Assembly (NCBI RefSeq): GCF_003663945.1 | Contig: NZ_RCCH01000002.1 | Span: forward strand, 1-64,000 | DNA from: Lacinutrix venerupis | GTDB taxonomy: Bacteria; Bacteroidota; Bacteroidia; Flavobacteriales; Flavobacteriaceae | Reading direction: 5' to 3' | DNA length: 64,000 bases | Shown here: piece by piece, positions 47,524-56,231 of the stretch | How the letters are laid out: every line of letters begins with the position of its first letter | How positions within the stretch are numbered: position 1 is the first letter of the stretch | Made by a program: the position numbers and the translations under genes | Notes under the pieces: generated by a model | What the model saw: only the letters and a program-made list of their open reading frames with translations | The model's database searches: none | Told to the model about the DNA's origin: nothing

Positions 47524-48339
47524 TTACTTATTTTTATAAACGTGTGGATTTTTTCGGACTCCTTTTTTAAAAATTTTTCTTACAAGCATTCTTAAATTAG
47601 CATCACAATCTAATATTAGATTTGTAACTGTTTGGTTAGGCCTACCACGAAATTTAGTAACATGAAACTTATCGGTTTCACGTAAAGCATTATTACTAAA
47701 ATAGTAATTAGAAATACAGCAACGGTTATTATCTACCTTAACTTTATTTACAGAATGCCATGAACTAGAATGTGTAGCCATGACAATTAACCTATTAAAT
47801 TTACTTTCTAATTCAATAGCATCGTTTTTAGGTCCGTTAGGCCAAAGCTCTAAATGTCCTCCATTTTTTTGTTCCCAATTAGGTGTTACATAATATAACA
47901 AGTTTAAAACTCTCCAACGTGCTCGGTTTGCATCGTGAGAATTATCTAAATGAGGATTTAAAAAATTATCTTTAGCCATTAAAGATAAACCTCCTGCATA
48001 CAATGATTCATCTGCATACAGCACAGGAATACTACAAATATCACCAATAAGCTTTACTATTCTTTCATCTTGAAAAGCATAAATTACATGCTCTAAAAGC
48101 GGATGATGTTTATCCATTTGGGCAGACACATGTTTGTACTCGCGTAAAGACTTAAGCATTTTCATTTGTTCAGGTTTAGGAAAAACCTTTGCACACTCCA
48201 AAGCTAAATCTTCTGGTAAAACATTGTCTATATAAAAATAGCCAATTGCCTCTTTGCTTTTATTAAACTGATCTATTAAAGATTGCTTATTGGCAAAAAT
48301 ATGATTGTAAATAACATCTGAAATGGCCTGCTTATCCAA
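47524..48339 (-). CDS. 2OG-Fe(II) oxygenase superfamily protein
   Basis: About 271 residues with the double-stranded beta-helix pattern: HLDNSHD (His-x-Asp iron ligands), NLLYYVTPNWEQKNGGHLEL, then a distal HSVNKV histidine and a basic residue after it. The family uses Fe(II) and 2-oxoglutarate to oxidise a substrate; in polysaccharide loci such enzymes may modify sugars or lipids. The start is unclear: TTG 48339 (MDKQAISD) or TTG 48378 (adds a hydrophobic stretch). No ATG exists near the N-terminus. Between the end of ftsE and the divergent GT2 gene. Confidence 0.75.
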   Translation of the reverse strand: MDKQAISDVIYNHIFANKQSLIDQFNKSKEAIGYFYIDNVLPEDLALECAKVFPKPEQMKMLKSLREYKHVSAQMDKHHPLLEHVIYAFQDERIVKLIGDICSIPVLYADESLYAGGLSLMAKDNFLNPHLDNSHDANRARWRVLNLLYYVTPNWEQKNGGHLELWPNGPKNDAIELESKFNRLIVMATHSSSWHSVNKVKVDNNRCCISNYYFSNNALRETDKFHVTKFRGRPNQTVTNLILDCDANLRMLVRKIFKKGVRKNPHVYKNK

Positions 48340-48467
48340 AAGAAAAATATAAAAAATTAAACTATCGCAATTTACCAATTTATTAAGAATTTAGGTGTTA
48401 AAAATTTAAAAGACAATTTCTTATTTCTTCCTATTAAAAAGCAGTATTTTTAAAGCTAAAAAAAAAC

Positions 48468-49358
48468 ATGCTCTCAGTATTAATTCCAACATATAACTAT
48501 GATGTTTCAAAACTAATTGTAACAATACATTTGCAGTTAAGTAATTGCAATGTCCCTTTTGAAATTTTGGTTTTAGAAGATGGCAGCACACAACACATTA
48601 ATTCTACAAATAATTTAAGCAACACTACTGTTTTAATAAATAAAACAAATAATGGACGAGTAAAAGCACGTCAAGAATTAGCTCTAAAAGCAAATTACGA
48701 ATGGCTTTTATTTTTAGACGCGGATGTTTTACCTAAATCTAAATCTTTTATATCTAATTATATAGACGCTATAAAACTAAAGCATGATGCGTATTTTGGT
48801 GGTTTTGCATATTATAAGGCTAAACCCAAAAAACAATATCTTTTACGCTGGAAATACGGAACTACAAAAGAAGAAGTTATTGCAGCCAAAAGAAACTTAT
48901 CTCCATATAAAGTAATAATTTCTGCAAATTATTTAATAAGAAAAAAAGTATTTAATACTGTTAACCTTAAAATTGAAGATAACAAAGGCTATGGCTTCGA
49001 TAATTATTTTGGTGCATTACTTCAAAATATCAATGTTAATATTTACCACATAGATAATGAAGTATACCATCTTGGCATAGAAGAAAGTAGTCTTTATTTA
49101 AAAAAGAAAGAACAAGCAGCATTAACCTTACTTCATTTTTACAAAACTGAAGGTTTTAATAACCACAGTAATGATTTGCTGCGTTTGTTTTCAAAAATTA
49201 AAACATTAAAATTGGTTTGGCTTTTTAGTTTATTTTATAAATTATTTAAAACTAAAATGAAAAAAAACTTATTAGGTAAAGCACCATCAATTTCTTTATT
49301 ACAAGCTTATAGAATTACCTTTATGTGTTATGCTTACAAACACATTATTACTGCTTAG
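48468..49358 (+). CDS. Family 2 glycosyltransferase
   Basis: 296 residues: MLSVLIPTYNYD start, LEDGST, and the DxD-type FLDADVLPKS near residue 85, followed by a variable acceptor domain with a basic C-terminus. Transfers a sugar onto the growing surface glycan; donor and acceptor unknown. Convergent with the fdtA gene and overlapping it by 11 bases. Confidence 0.85.
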   Translation: MLSVLIPTYNYDVSKLIVTIHLQLSNCNVPFEILVLEDGSTQHINSTNNLSNTTVLINKTNNGRVKARQELALKANYEWLLFLDADVLPKSKSFISNYIDAIKLKHDAYFGGFAYYKAKPKKQYLLRWKYGTTKEEVIAAKRNLSPYKVIISANYLIRKKVFNTVNLKIEDNKGYGFDNYFGALLQNINVNIYHIDNEVYHLGIEESSLYLKKKEQAALTLLHFYKTEGFNNHSNDLLRLFSKIKTLKLVWLFSLFYKLFKTKMKKNLLGKAPSISLLQAYRITFMCYAYKHIITA

Positions 49359-49764
49359 ATTTTAAAAATTCGGTATATTCTCTTATATAATCTGCCTCAC
49401 TATAAGTTTCTGATGCAACTACTAAACAGACTGCTCCAGACGAAAAATTATCGAGTTCTCGCCAAATACCATCTACAATTAGCAATCCTTTATCTGGTTT
49501 ATTTAATGTAATTGTTTTCTGGTTTTTACCATCTTTAACCACCACATCAAAGCTACCACTTAAAGCCACTAATAGCTCATGACAATTTATATGAGAATGT
49601 CCACCTCTACTCGCATCACTTGGCACATCAAACAGATAATAAATACGCTCTGCCTTGTATGGCAAAACTTCATTTTCAATAACACATAAATTACCTCTTC
49701 TTTTTGCATCTATTATTTTAGGTATATCTATTATTGTAACATTATCTATTGTTGTTTTTTTCAT
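49348..49764 (-). CDS. fdtA: FdtA/QdtA-type sugar 3,4-ketoisomerase
   Basis: 138-residue cupin that isomerises dTDP-4-keto-6-deoxyglucose to the 3-keto sugar, the first step to dTDP-Fuc3NAc or Qui3NAc. Visible motifs: RGNLCVIE, PYKAERIYYLFDVPSDASRG and GHSHINCHELLVALSGSFDV, with active-site histidines in HSH. The transaminase (fdtB) is in the same locus at 53653-54753 but separated by three to four genes. FdtA and QdtA differ in stereochemistry and cannot be separated by eye. Confidence 0.85.
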   Translation of the reverse strand: MKKTTIDNVTIIDIPKIIDAKRRGNLCVIENEVLPYKAERIYYLFDVPSDASRGGHSHINCHELLVALSGSFDVVVKDGKNQKTITLNKPDKGLLIVDGIWRELDNFSSGAVCLVVASETYSEADYIREYTEFLKSKQ

Positions 49765-49768
49765 ATAA

Positions 49769-50608
49769 TTATCTTGTTTCTTGACCCGATTTAACTAATT
49801 TTTTATATGCTGAAATACCTTGCAATCCAACCTTTAACTTTTTAAAAAACATTTTATTATTAATAAGTCTTTCTCTTTTAATAAGTAAAAGATAATGTAC
49901 AACTTTTAAATAAGCTTTAAAACCGTGATATTTATAAAAAAGAGCACTTCTAGCAAACACTAGTCTATCGCTACCAGAATCTCTTCCCGAACTATTAATT
50001 TTATGAGATAATATATAAGTAGATTCAAACCACAATTTTAAACCCGCTTTTAAACAATCTCTTAAAAAAACATACTCTTCTCCTGTTTTAAACATAGAAC
50101 CTAAACCAAAAAAAGGATTAAAGGTTATATTTCTATATTTTATATTATTTAATTTAAAAGCTATAACAACAGAATTAACTTGCTTTATAGAAGATTCGTT
50201 ATGCCACTTGCTTATAGTATATTTTTTAAAATCTTTACCAATAAGATCTTTCATTTTAAATGTAATAACATCGCTATTATTGTTAACAATAAAACTATTG
50301 AGTATTATTTTATCAAAATTTACATTATAAATAACATCATCATCTGCTATTAAACAAATATCACCAATCGCATTTTTTAAAGCTAAGTTTCTGCTATTTG
50401 AAAGACCTTTTTTAAAGGAATTGATTACACGAATATTTTTAAAATTTGACGTTAATAAACAATCTTTAGTAGTTTGATTTATAATGAGTAAATTATATTC
50501 CTGATAATTTTTATTAGGAAAAAGATGCGCCAAAAAATCTAAAGAATTTCTGTTCATGGTAGACAACAGAATTTCTAACTTTAAATTAGTTTTGGTAGCA
50601 TTACTCAT
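49769..50608 (-). CDS. Family 2 glycosyltransferase
   Basis: 279 residues from ATG 50608 (MSNATKTN); the frame is open further upstream to 50728, but that part overlaps the divergent gene and is not GT-like. GT-A features: LEILLSTMNRNS, a SRNLALKNAIGDICLIADDD segment with an acidic triad (DDD near residue 90) and a FGLGSMFKTGEEY acceptor-side motif. Its stop is 4 bases upstream of the fdtA ATG, so the two are probably cotranscribed. Confidence 0.82.
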   Translation of the reverse strand: MSNATKTNLKLEILLSTMNRNSLDFLAHLFPNKNYQEYNLLIINQTTKDCLLTSNFKNIRVINSFKKGLSNSRNLALKNAIGDICLIADDDVIYNVNFDKIILNSFIVNNNSDVITFKMKDLIGKDFKKYTISKWHNESSIKQVNSVVIAFKLNNIKYRNITFNPFFGLGSMFKTGEEYVFLRDCLKAGLKLWFESTYILSHKINSSGRDSGSDRLVFARSALFYKYHGFKAYLKVVHYLLLIKRERLINNKMFFKKLKVGLQGISAYKKLVKSGQETR

Positions 50609-50633
50609 TAATATATCTTTGAAAACAAATGTA
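50590..50633. promoter_or_regulatory. Overlapping divergent promoters between two glycosyltransferase genes
   Basis: Plus strand: TTTTG (50590-50594), 19 bases, TATCTTTG (50614-50621), for the gene at 50644. Minus strand: TACATTTG at 50626-50633 for the gene ending at 50608. The two -7 boxes lie only 4 bases apart, so initiation in the two directions probably competes. Confidence 0.5.
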
Positions 50634-50643
50634 TAAAATATAA

Positions 50644-51783
50644 ATGAAGATTCTATTAGTTGGAGAGTATAGTAGACTACACAGTTCTTTAAAAGAAGGC
50701 TTAGTAGAACTTGGGCACAATGTAACAATTGTAAGCTCTGGCGATGGTATGAAAAAATTTAAGACAGACATTAATTATAATTCTAAAATTAAAGCTTCGT
50801 TTATTTTAAACAAATTGAATAATCTATGTATTAGATATTTAAAAACCGATTTTATTAAAATTGAAAATGCTTATAGATTTAAAAAATTGCTTCCAAAATT
50901 TAAGAATTTTGATGTTGTACAATTAATAAATGAAGACGCTTTATTTGTTGAACCTTATACACAAATTAAAATATTAAAAAAACTAATTTCTCAAAACAAA
51001 AAACTTTTTGTTTTATGTTGTGGAGACGATTACACTGTTGTAAATTACTATTTAAAGGAAGAGCTAAAATACTCTGTCTTAACTCCGTATTTAAACGACA
51101 AATCGTTAAAACACAGGTTTGTATTTTCACTTAAATACACTACAAAACCTTTTAAAAAGCTTCATGAATTTTTAAAAGAAAATAGCTTAGGAACTATTGC
51201 ATCAGATATAGATTACCATATTCCAATGCAAAATGAAAACAACTATATAGGATTGATAGCAAACCCAATTAACACTAAAAAGATTGCATTCAACAAACTG
51301 AATATAGATGGTAAAATCAATATTTTTTTAGGAATTAATACACATTCAAGAATAAAAAAAGGGATTTCTTTTTTCGAAAAAGCTTTAGAAATTATACAAA
51401 ATAAATATCCTGAAAAAGTATCTATTAAAATTACGGAAAACCTGCCATATAACGAGTACATAAAAATTTATAATGAAACTCATATTTTACTAGATCAAGT
51501 CTATGGTTATGACCAAGGTTACAATGCCTTAGAAGCTATGGCTAAAGGAAAGGTGGTTTTTACTGGTGCAGAACAAGAATGGTTAGATTATTACAATTTA
51601 AAAGAAAATACCGTTACAATAAATGCTTTACCAAATGTAGATTATTTAGTAGAAAAACTAGAATGGCTAATTTTGAATCCGAATAAAATTCTTGAAATTT
51701 CTAAAGAAGCAAGAAGGTTTATTGAACGTGAGCACAATTATATTTCGTGTGCAAAATTGTACCTCGAAAAATGGAATAAATAA
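50644..51783 (+). CDS. GT4-like glycosyltransferase
   Basis: 379 residues with a GT-B layout: N-terminal Rossmann half starting MKILLVGEYSRLHSSLKEGL, and a C-terminal half with DQVYGYDQGYNALEAMAKGK (the acidic loop and E-x7-E-like region) near residues 280-300. It probably transfers a sugar from a nucleotide donor in the cytoplasm during glycan assembly. Transcribed from a promoter overlapping that of the divergent GT2 gene; convergent with the acyltransferase gene two bases away. Confidence 0.8.
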   Translation: MKILLVGEYSRLHSSLKEGLVELGHNVTIVSSGDGMKKFKTDINYNSKIKASFILNKLNNLCIRYLKTDFIKIENAYRFKKLLPKFKNFDVVQLINEDALFVEPYTQIKILKKLISQNKKLFVLCCGDDYTVVNYYLKEELKYSVLTPYLNDKSLKHRFVFSLKYTTKPFKKLHEFLKENSLGTIASDIDYHIPMQNENNYIGLIANPINTKKIAFNKLNIDGKINIFLGINTHSRIKKGISFFEKALEIIQNKYPEKVSIKITENLPYNEYIKIYNETHILLDQVYGYDQGYNALEAMAKGKVVFTGAEQEWLDYYNLKENTVTINALPNVDYLVEKLEWLILNPNKILEISKEARRFIEREHNYISCAKLYLEKWNK

Positions 51784-51785
51784 TA

Positions 51786-52349
51786 TTAAAGTGTTTTAAT
51801 AATTTTTGCAGGATTCCCACCAACTACTACATTAGAAGGAAAAGACTTTGTAACTACAGAACTTGCTGCTACAACAGAATTTTCTCCAATAGTTACACCT
51901 TTAAAAATTGAAACATTATTACCTATAAATACGTTTTTAGAAATTAAAACACTTTCTTTTTTTTGGGTATTATTATTTCGATTGGATGGTTCTAAATCAT
52001 GAAAATCACTATCAATTATTGAACAATTGTAGCCAATTAAAACATTATCTTCTATGGTTATACTTTTTTCTGAAACAACGCTAAATGAATTATTAATATT
52101 TATATTATTTCCAAATGATATTACTGCATCATTACTTCTAGCTTCAATATAAGCATAAGTATTATAAAATAATGGAGAATTAATAACTCCTATATTTACT
52201 TTATTACCAAACTTCACATGTCCTTTCCCTCTAATAACTACCGGTTGGTACGCTTTAAAATTTCCATCAACATTATTATTGCTAGATTTTACAGCACAGA
52301 CTGCTCTAAATATAAAAAAGTAAATTTTTGATGCTAATTTATTAATCAT
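51786..52349 (-). CDS. Hexapeptide-repeat (left-handed beta-helix) acyltransferase
   Basis: 187 residues from ATG 52349. The protein has repeated hexapeptide turns (VLIGYNCSIIDSDFHDL, VFIGNNVSIFKGVTIGENSV) and a C-terminal VVGGNPAKIIK, like sugar O-/N-acetyltransferases. It could be the FdtC step (acetylation of the 3-amino sugar) or a glycan O-acetyltransferase; the sequence does not decide. Its start overlaps the flippase stop by 8 bases, so the two are coupled. An in-frame ATG at 52379 also exists. Confidence 0.85.
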   Translation of the reverse strand: MINKLASKIYFFIFRAVCAVKSSNNNVDGNFKAYQPVVIRGKGHVKFGNKVNIGVINSPLFYNTYAYIEARSNDAVISFGNNININNSFSVVSEKSITIEDNVLIGYNCSIIDSDFHDLEPSNRNNNTQKKESVLISKNVFIGNNVSIFKGVTIGENSVVAASSVVTKSFPSNVVVGGNPAKIIKTL

Positions 52350-53652
52350 CGTTTTCTTCGTTTTTAGGCAATACTCCAAAAAGAGAACTACTAAAAATTA
52401 ATAATACTATTCCGTAGTGCAAGACAAAAGTAGCAAAATGTGCAATAGTGGCACCAACAACTCCAAATGCATCAATAAAATAAATACTTGTTAAGTATAA
52501 AACAGCAACAGAAAAAGCTTCAACTATAATATAATGCCAAAACATTTTTTTGGCTAAAAATTGGTAAGTAATTATCATAGATAATACTTTAATAAAATCT
52601 CCTAATAATTGCCATAAAAACAACTCTTCAACTGGCTGAAATTCATTTGTAAATAATATTTGAATAATAAAATTTCTTAATAAATAAATAACTGCCAAAA
52701 TTAAAGCAAAGATTGGTACAATAGTTTTATAAAAATTAAACACTTCTTTTCTAAAACCTTTTATGGTGTTTATCTCAGAAAATCTTGGTAAGATATATAA
52801 AGCTAATAGAGAACTTATAAACATTAAATAGTATTTAGAAATACGGTTCATAGCTTCCCACATTCCTGCTTTTTGCAGTCCTAATTCATCGGTTATATAT
52901 CCTCGAATTTTTACTGCTATAAATGGTAACAATATAGCCGAGAAAAGTGCCATTACAGAATAAGCACTTAATTTTTTCACATATCCAAAATTAAAATTTG
53001 AGGCCTTTATTAATGGTGCAAAATTTTGCCTATTCAATATACCTACTAACGTTATTAAAAATAGCATAGACTCAGCAATTACTACTGCTATTAGAGCACC
53101 ATCTATTTGATTTTGCCAGATTAAAATTATAGTAATAGCAGCTCCTAATATTTGCCCAAAAATATTAAAGAGGATAAGGTATTTAAATTTTGAAAAGCCA
53201 TTAAGTATAGAAAAAGCCATCATATTTAATGCGTAGAAAGGTAATACAATAGCAAATATTCTTATTACATAACCATAGTCGTTATATTCTTTAAAAAGGT
53301 AGGTATTAATTTCTTCTGAGTAATAATAGCTAAATATACTAACAAGACCGGTAGCTATAAAGCCAAGATATAATGTGGTAGAGAGTATTTTACTAAGCTC
53401 CAATTTATTAGTTTTAAATTGAGCTACATATTTAACAACACCATTATACATCCCTAAAATAGAAAATGTACGTGCAGCGCTAGCAAAATCTCTTAAGTTA
53501 CCAATGAGTGCTAATCCTTCTGCACCAACAAAAATAGCTATAAATTTAGAGGTTAAAAATCCAGAAATAATTTTTATAAATACAGAGACAGAATTTAGAG
53601 AAGCAACCTTAACTAATACATTATTATCTATATATTTTAAAATAAATTTCAA
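52342..53652 (-). CDS. Wzx-type polysaccharide flippase
   Basis: 436-residue MATE/MOP-superfamily membrane protein with about 12 TM helices, starting MKFILKYIDNNVLVKVASLN and containing KIISGFLTSKFIAIFVGAEG and MWEAMNRISKYYLMF. It moves undecaprenyl-linked repeat units across the inner membrane. It starts directly after the fdtB stop and its end overlaps the acyltransferase start. Confidence 0.85.
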   Translation of the reverse strand: MKFILKYIDNNVLVKVASLNSVSVFIKIISGFLTSKFIAIFVGAEGLALIGNLRDFASAARTFSILGMYNGVVKYVAQFKTNKLELSKILSTTLYLGFIATGLVSIFSYYYSEEINTYLFKEYNDYGYVIRIFAIVLPFYALNMMAFSILNGFSKFKYLILFNIFGQILGAAITIILIWQNQIDGALIAVVIAESMLFLITLVGILNRQNFAPLIKASNFNFGYVKKLSAYSVMALFSAILLPFIAVKIRGYITDELGLQKAGMWEAMNRISKYYLMFISSLLALYILPRFSEINTIKGFRKEVFNFYKTIVPIFALILAVIYLLRNFIIQILFTNEFQPVEELFLWQLLGDFIKVLSMIITYQFLAKKMFWHYIIVEAFSVAVLYLTSIYFIDAFGVVGATIAHFATFVLHYGIVLLIFSSSLFGVLPKNEENDD

Positions 53653-54753
53653 TTAATATGTATTAATAGCGGTTATTACTTTTAAAACTTGCTCCTGAGA
53701 TAAAACAGGATTTATAGGTAAACTTACACAGTTTTTATGAATAAATTCGGTAACAGGTAATTGCAATTTAGAAAACACTTGTAATGCTTTTTGTTTATGA
53801 GGTGGTTTTGGATAATGTATGGATGTTTGAATGCCTTTATCCAATAAAAACTCCATAAACTTACTTCTATTTTCTACTAAAATAACAAATAAATGAAAGT
53901 TATGATTTTTTGAACCATTATAAAACGGAAGCTTAATTTTTTCATTTTTTATTAGAGATAAATATTGTTTAGCTATCTCTCGCCTCCTTTCGTTATCTAC
54001 GTTTAAATAATCTAATTTTATATTTAGAAATCGTGCTTGTATCTCGTCAATTCTATTGTTAACTCCAAGTCTTACATTTTGATATTTTAAAGCCGAACCA
54101 TAGTTTCTTAGCTCTAAAATCACTTCTGCAAGTTCGCTATCATTGGTTGTTATAGCACCAGCTTCACCAAGTGCTCCTAAATTTTTACTTGGGTAAAAAC
54201 TAAATGCAGCTGCATGACTTAAGTTACCTGCTCTTTTCCCAAATTCATTTTCAGCTCCATGAGCTTGAGCAGCATCTTCTATTAATAATAATTTATTGTT
54301 TTGTGCTAATTTTAAAATAGCTTCGCTATCTGCTAATTGGCCATATAAATGTACTGTTAATATTGCTTTAGTTTTATTTGTAATATGGTTTTTTATTGTA
54401 GAAGCTTCCCAATTAAAAGTATCTAGATTTGGTTCTATAAAAATAGGTTTTAAGCCAACTTCTAAAATTGATATTATAGAAGCAATATAAGTATTGGCTG
54501 GCACTAAAACTTCATCTCCAATTTTAAGTTTACCTAATTGCAAATAGGCCTTAAAAATTAATATTAAAGCATCTAAGCCATTACTAACACCTATGCAGTG
54601 CTTTGTTTTGCAATAGTTTGCGAAATTGTTTTCGAAAACAGTTGTACCATCTCCCAACACATAATATCCTGAGTCTACAAACTGTTGAAATTCTTTTTTT
54701 AATTGAACATCAAAGCGTGCATTTATTTTATGTAAATCTAGAAACTTAATCAT
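53653..54753 (-). CDS. fdtB: DegT/DnrJ/EryC1-family sugar aminotransferase (FdtB-like)
   Basis: 366-residue PLP aminotransferase that adds an amino group to a keto-sugar nucleotide. Starts MIKFLDLHKIN; GVSNGLDAL, PANTYIASIISI, EDAAQAHGA and the catalytic Lys190 in SFYPSKNLGALGEAG are all present. With the ketoisomerase at 49348-49764 it fits a dTDP-3-amino-3,6-dideoxyhexose pathway. Overlaps the FemAB-like gene by 4 bases. Confidence 0.88.
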   Translation of the reverse strand: MIKFLDLHKINARFDVQLKKEFQQFVDSGYYVLGDGTTVFENNFANYCKTKHCIGVSNGLDALILIFKAYLQLGKLKIGDEVLVPANTYIASIISILEVGLKPIFIEPNLDTFNWEASTIKNHITNKTKAILTVHLYGQLADSEAILKLAQNNKLLLIEDAAQAHGAENEFGKRAGNLSHAAAFSFYPSKNLGALGEAGAITTNDSELAEVILELRNYGSALKYQNVRLGVNNRIDEIQARFLNIKLDYLNVDNERRREIAKQYLSLIKNEKIKLPFYNGSKNHNFHLFVILVENRSKFMEFLLDKGIQTSIHYPKPPHKQKALQVFSKLQLPVTEFIHKNCVSLPINPVLSQEQVLKVITAINTY

Positions 54754-55613
54754 TTTATAATATTTTCTAAATTAATTTCTGAATTAGTTTTAATATTATA
54801 AGTACGCTGTGGTATTAAATAGGCTCCAAAACTTTCTTTCCAATATGCTAAACCTTTATCTATTTTATAAGAATTATCTGTTGATGAACTGCCAAAGCTA
54901 ATAAACTTATAATGTGAATATTTTTTTATTATCGCATTAAATAAAAAATCTAATGCACCGGTTTCATTTCTATCCTCCTTTCCAGAACTATATTGAAAAT
55001 GCACAACATTATCTGTAATAAACAATACTACTCCTGCTTGAATACCATTAGTATTTGCTGCAGCATAAAACTTAATTTCATTTGGGAATAGAGATTTTAA
55101 CAAGTTTATCTCTTTAAAACTATGAATTGGTTTTACTCCAAATTTTACTTTCAAATTTTTAGTTAAAATATGCTCCCAAAAAACATCTAGCCCAGTTTGT
55201 AAAAGCTTCATATTACTTTCAGCTTTTTTTATACCTCTTAATCTATTTCGATTTGGTTTATAGTGTGCCAAATCATCTAAAACATAATAACTATTATTTA
55301 CAATTACTTTGTAGTTTAATTCATGTAATAAATACTCAAACTCTTCTGTTAAATGTTTATTGTAAATAAAAGGTAATTGTTTTATAGAAACCTCTATAAT
55401 TCCTTCGGTTTTTAACGAGTTTAAAAGCGCCTTAAATACTTTTAAATACTCAAGTGTCCTAATTTCTTTTAAAACAACTAATCCGCCATAACTTAAGCCT
55501 TGATGGGAAAATAATTTATTCTCAATTCTATTTGCTGGTAATACTGCTATTAATTTTTCATTTTTAAAAACCATAAGCGAAAAATCTTGAAATCTATCGC
55601 TATGGTATTCCAT
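54750..55613 (-). CDS. FemAB-like GNAT-fold acyltransferase
   Basis: 287 residues from the first ATG (55613). Family-type features: FKNEKLIAVLPAN, LFSHQGLSYGGLVVL, and the C-terminal AGVVLFITDNVVHFQYSSG / LDFLFNAIIKKY acyl-transfer domain. Probably attaches an acyl or aminoacyl group to a surface glycan or its precursor. Upstream codons in frame continue the family-like N-terminus (WNNFISKAKNSTFLFKREF) up to 55721, with no ATG, GTG or TTG; the true start is probably an ATT at 55719-55721. Its stop overlaps fdtB by 4 bases. Confidence 0.75.
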   Translation of the reverse strand: MEYHSDRFQDFSLMVFKNEKLIAVLPANRIENKLFSHQGLSYGGLVVLKEIRTLEYLKVFKALLNSLKTEGIIEVSIKQLPFIYNKHLTEEFEYLLHELNYKVIVNNSYYVLDDLAHYKPNRNRLRGIKKAESNMKLLQTGLDVFWEHILTKNLKVKFGVKPIHSFKEINLLKSLFPNEIKFYAAANTNGIQAGVVLFITDNVVHFQYSSGKEDRNETGALDFLFNAIIKKYSHYKFISFGSSSTDNSYKIDKGLAYWKESFGAYLIPQRTYNIKTNSEINLENIIK

Positions 55614-55814
55614 AAACTCACGCTTAAATAAAAAGGTACTATTCTTTGCTTTGGAGATAAAGTTGTTCCAAATATTTAGATGTTTTGCTGAGTATTTATG
55701 AACAGTATAAATAGTAAAAATTGTTGGTTAGGGTATTGCAAAATACAATTTTTTTAATTTTTCGAACAAAAAGAGCAAGTAAATAGTGGCTTTTAAAATT
55801 ATGCTAAAATTGGA

Positions 55815-56075
55815 TTATGCTTTTACTTCCGGTTTTTTGATAAAGGAGTAGTAAAAATTAACACAAAAAATAGCAAAATTAGCTATTATTATTGGCAGAC
55901 CTATTCTTAATGTTGGCATTAAAAAACCATAAATAATAAATAAAATACAACCTGTCATGTTTACCATGCGTAATTTTTTTACATCTTTCATCGTAAAAGA
56001 AAGTAACACCATAAATGAGGCTAAGTAGCCTATGTATTCTGTACCAGTAATTCCAAATAATTCCATAATCTTCAA
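55815..56075 (-). CDS. Small inner-membrane protein (SemiSWEET/YgjV-like)
   Basis: 86 residues with three hydrophobic segments (about 13-28, 40-54, 58-80) and short basic loops (MKDVKKLRM). The layout recalls PQ-loop/SemiSWEET or YgjV-type small membrane proteins, but no motif settles it. A second in-frame ATG lies at 56066. Single gene between the polysaccharide locus and typA. Confidence 0.7.
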   Translation of the reverse strand: MKIMELFGITGTEYIGYLASFMVLLSFTMKDVKKLRMVNMTGCILFIIYGFLMPTLRIGLPIIIANFAIFCVNFYYSFIKKPEVKA

Positions 56076-56172
56076 ATATTTTATTCCGCTTAATTTAAGC
56101 TTTAACGGACTATTTTAATTTAAGTGTATTAGCGATATTTATATTAGTAAAAATCATAATTAATCTCATAAA

Positions 56173-56202
56173 AAAGAGAAATACAACAAGGTATTTCTCT
56201 TT
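56173..56202 (-). terminator. Terminator of typA
   Basis: AAAGAGAAATAC / GTATTTCTCTTT form a 12-bp stem around a 6-base loop, with TTTTTTAT following on the minus strand, about 30 bases after the typA stop. Confidence 0.8.
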
Positions 56203-56231
56203 AAACTATTTATTATAATTTCTTTTTAAAA

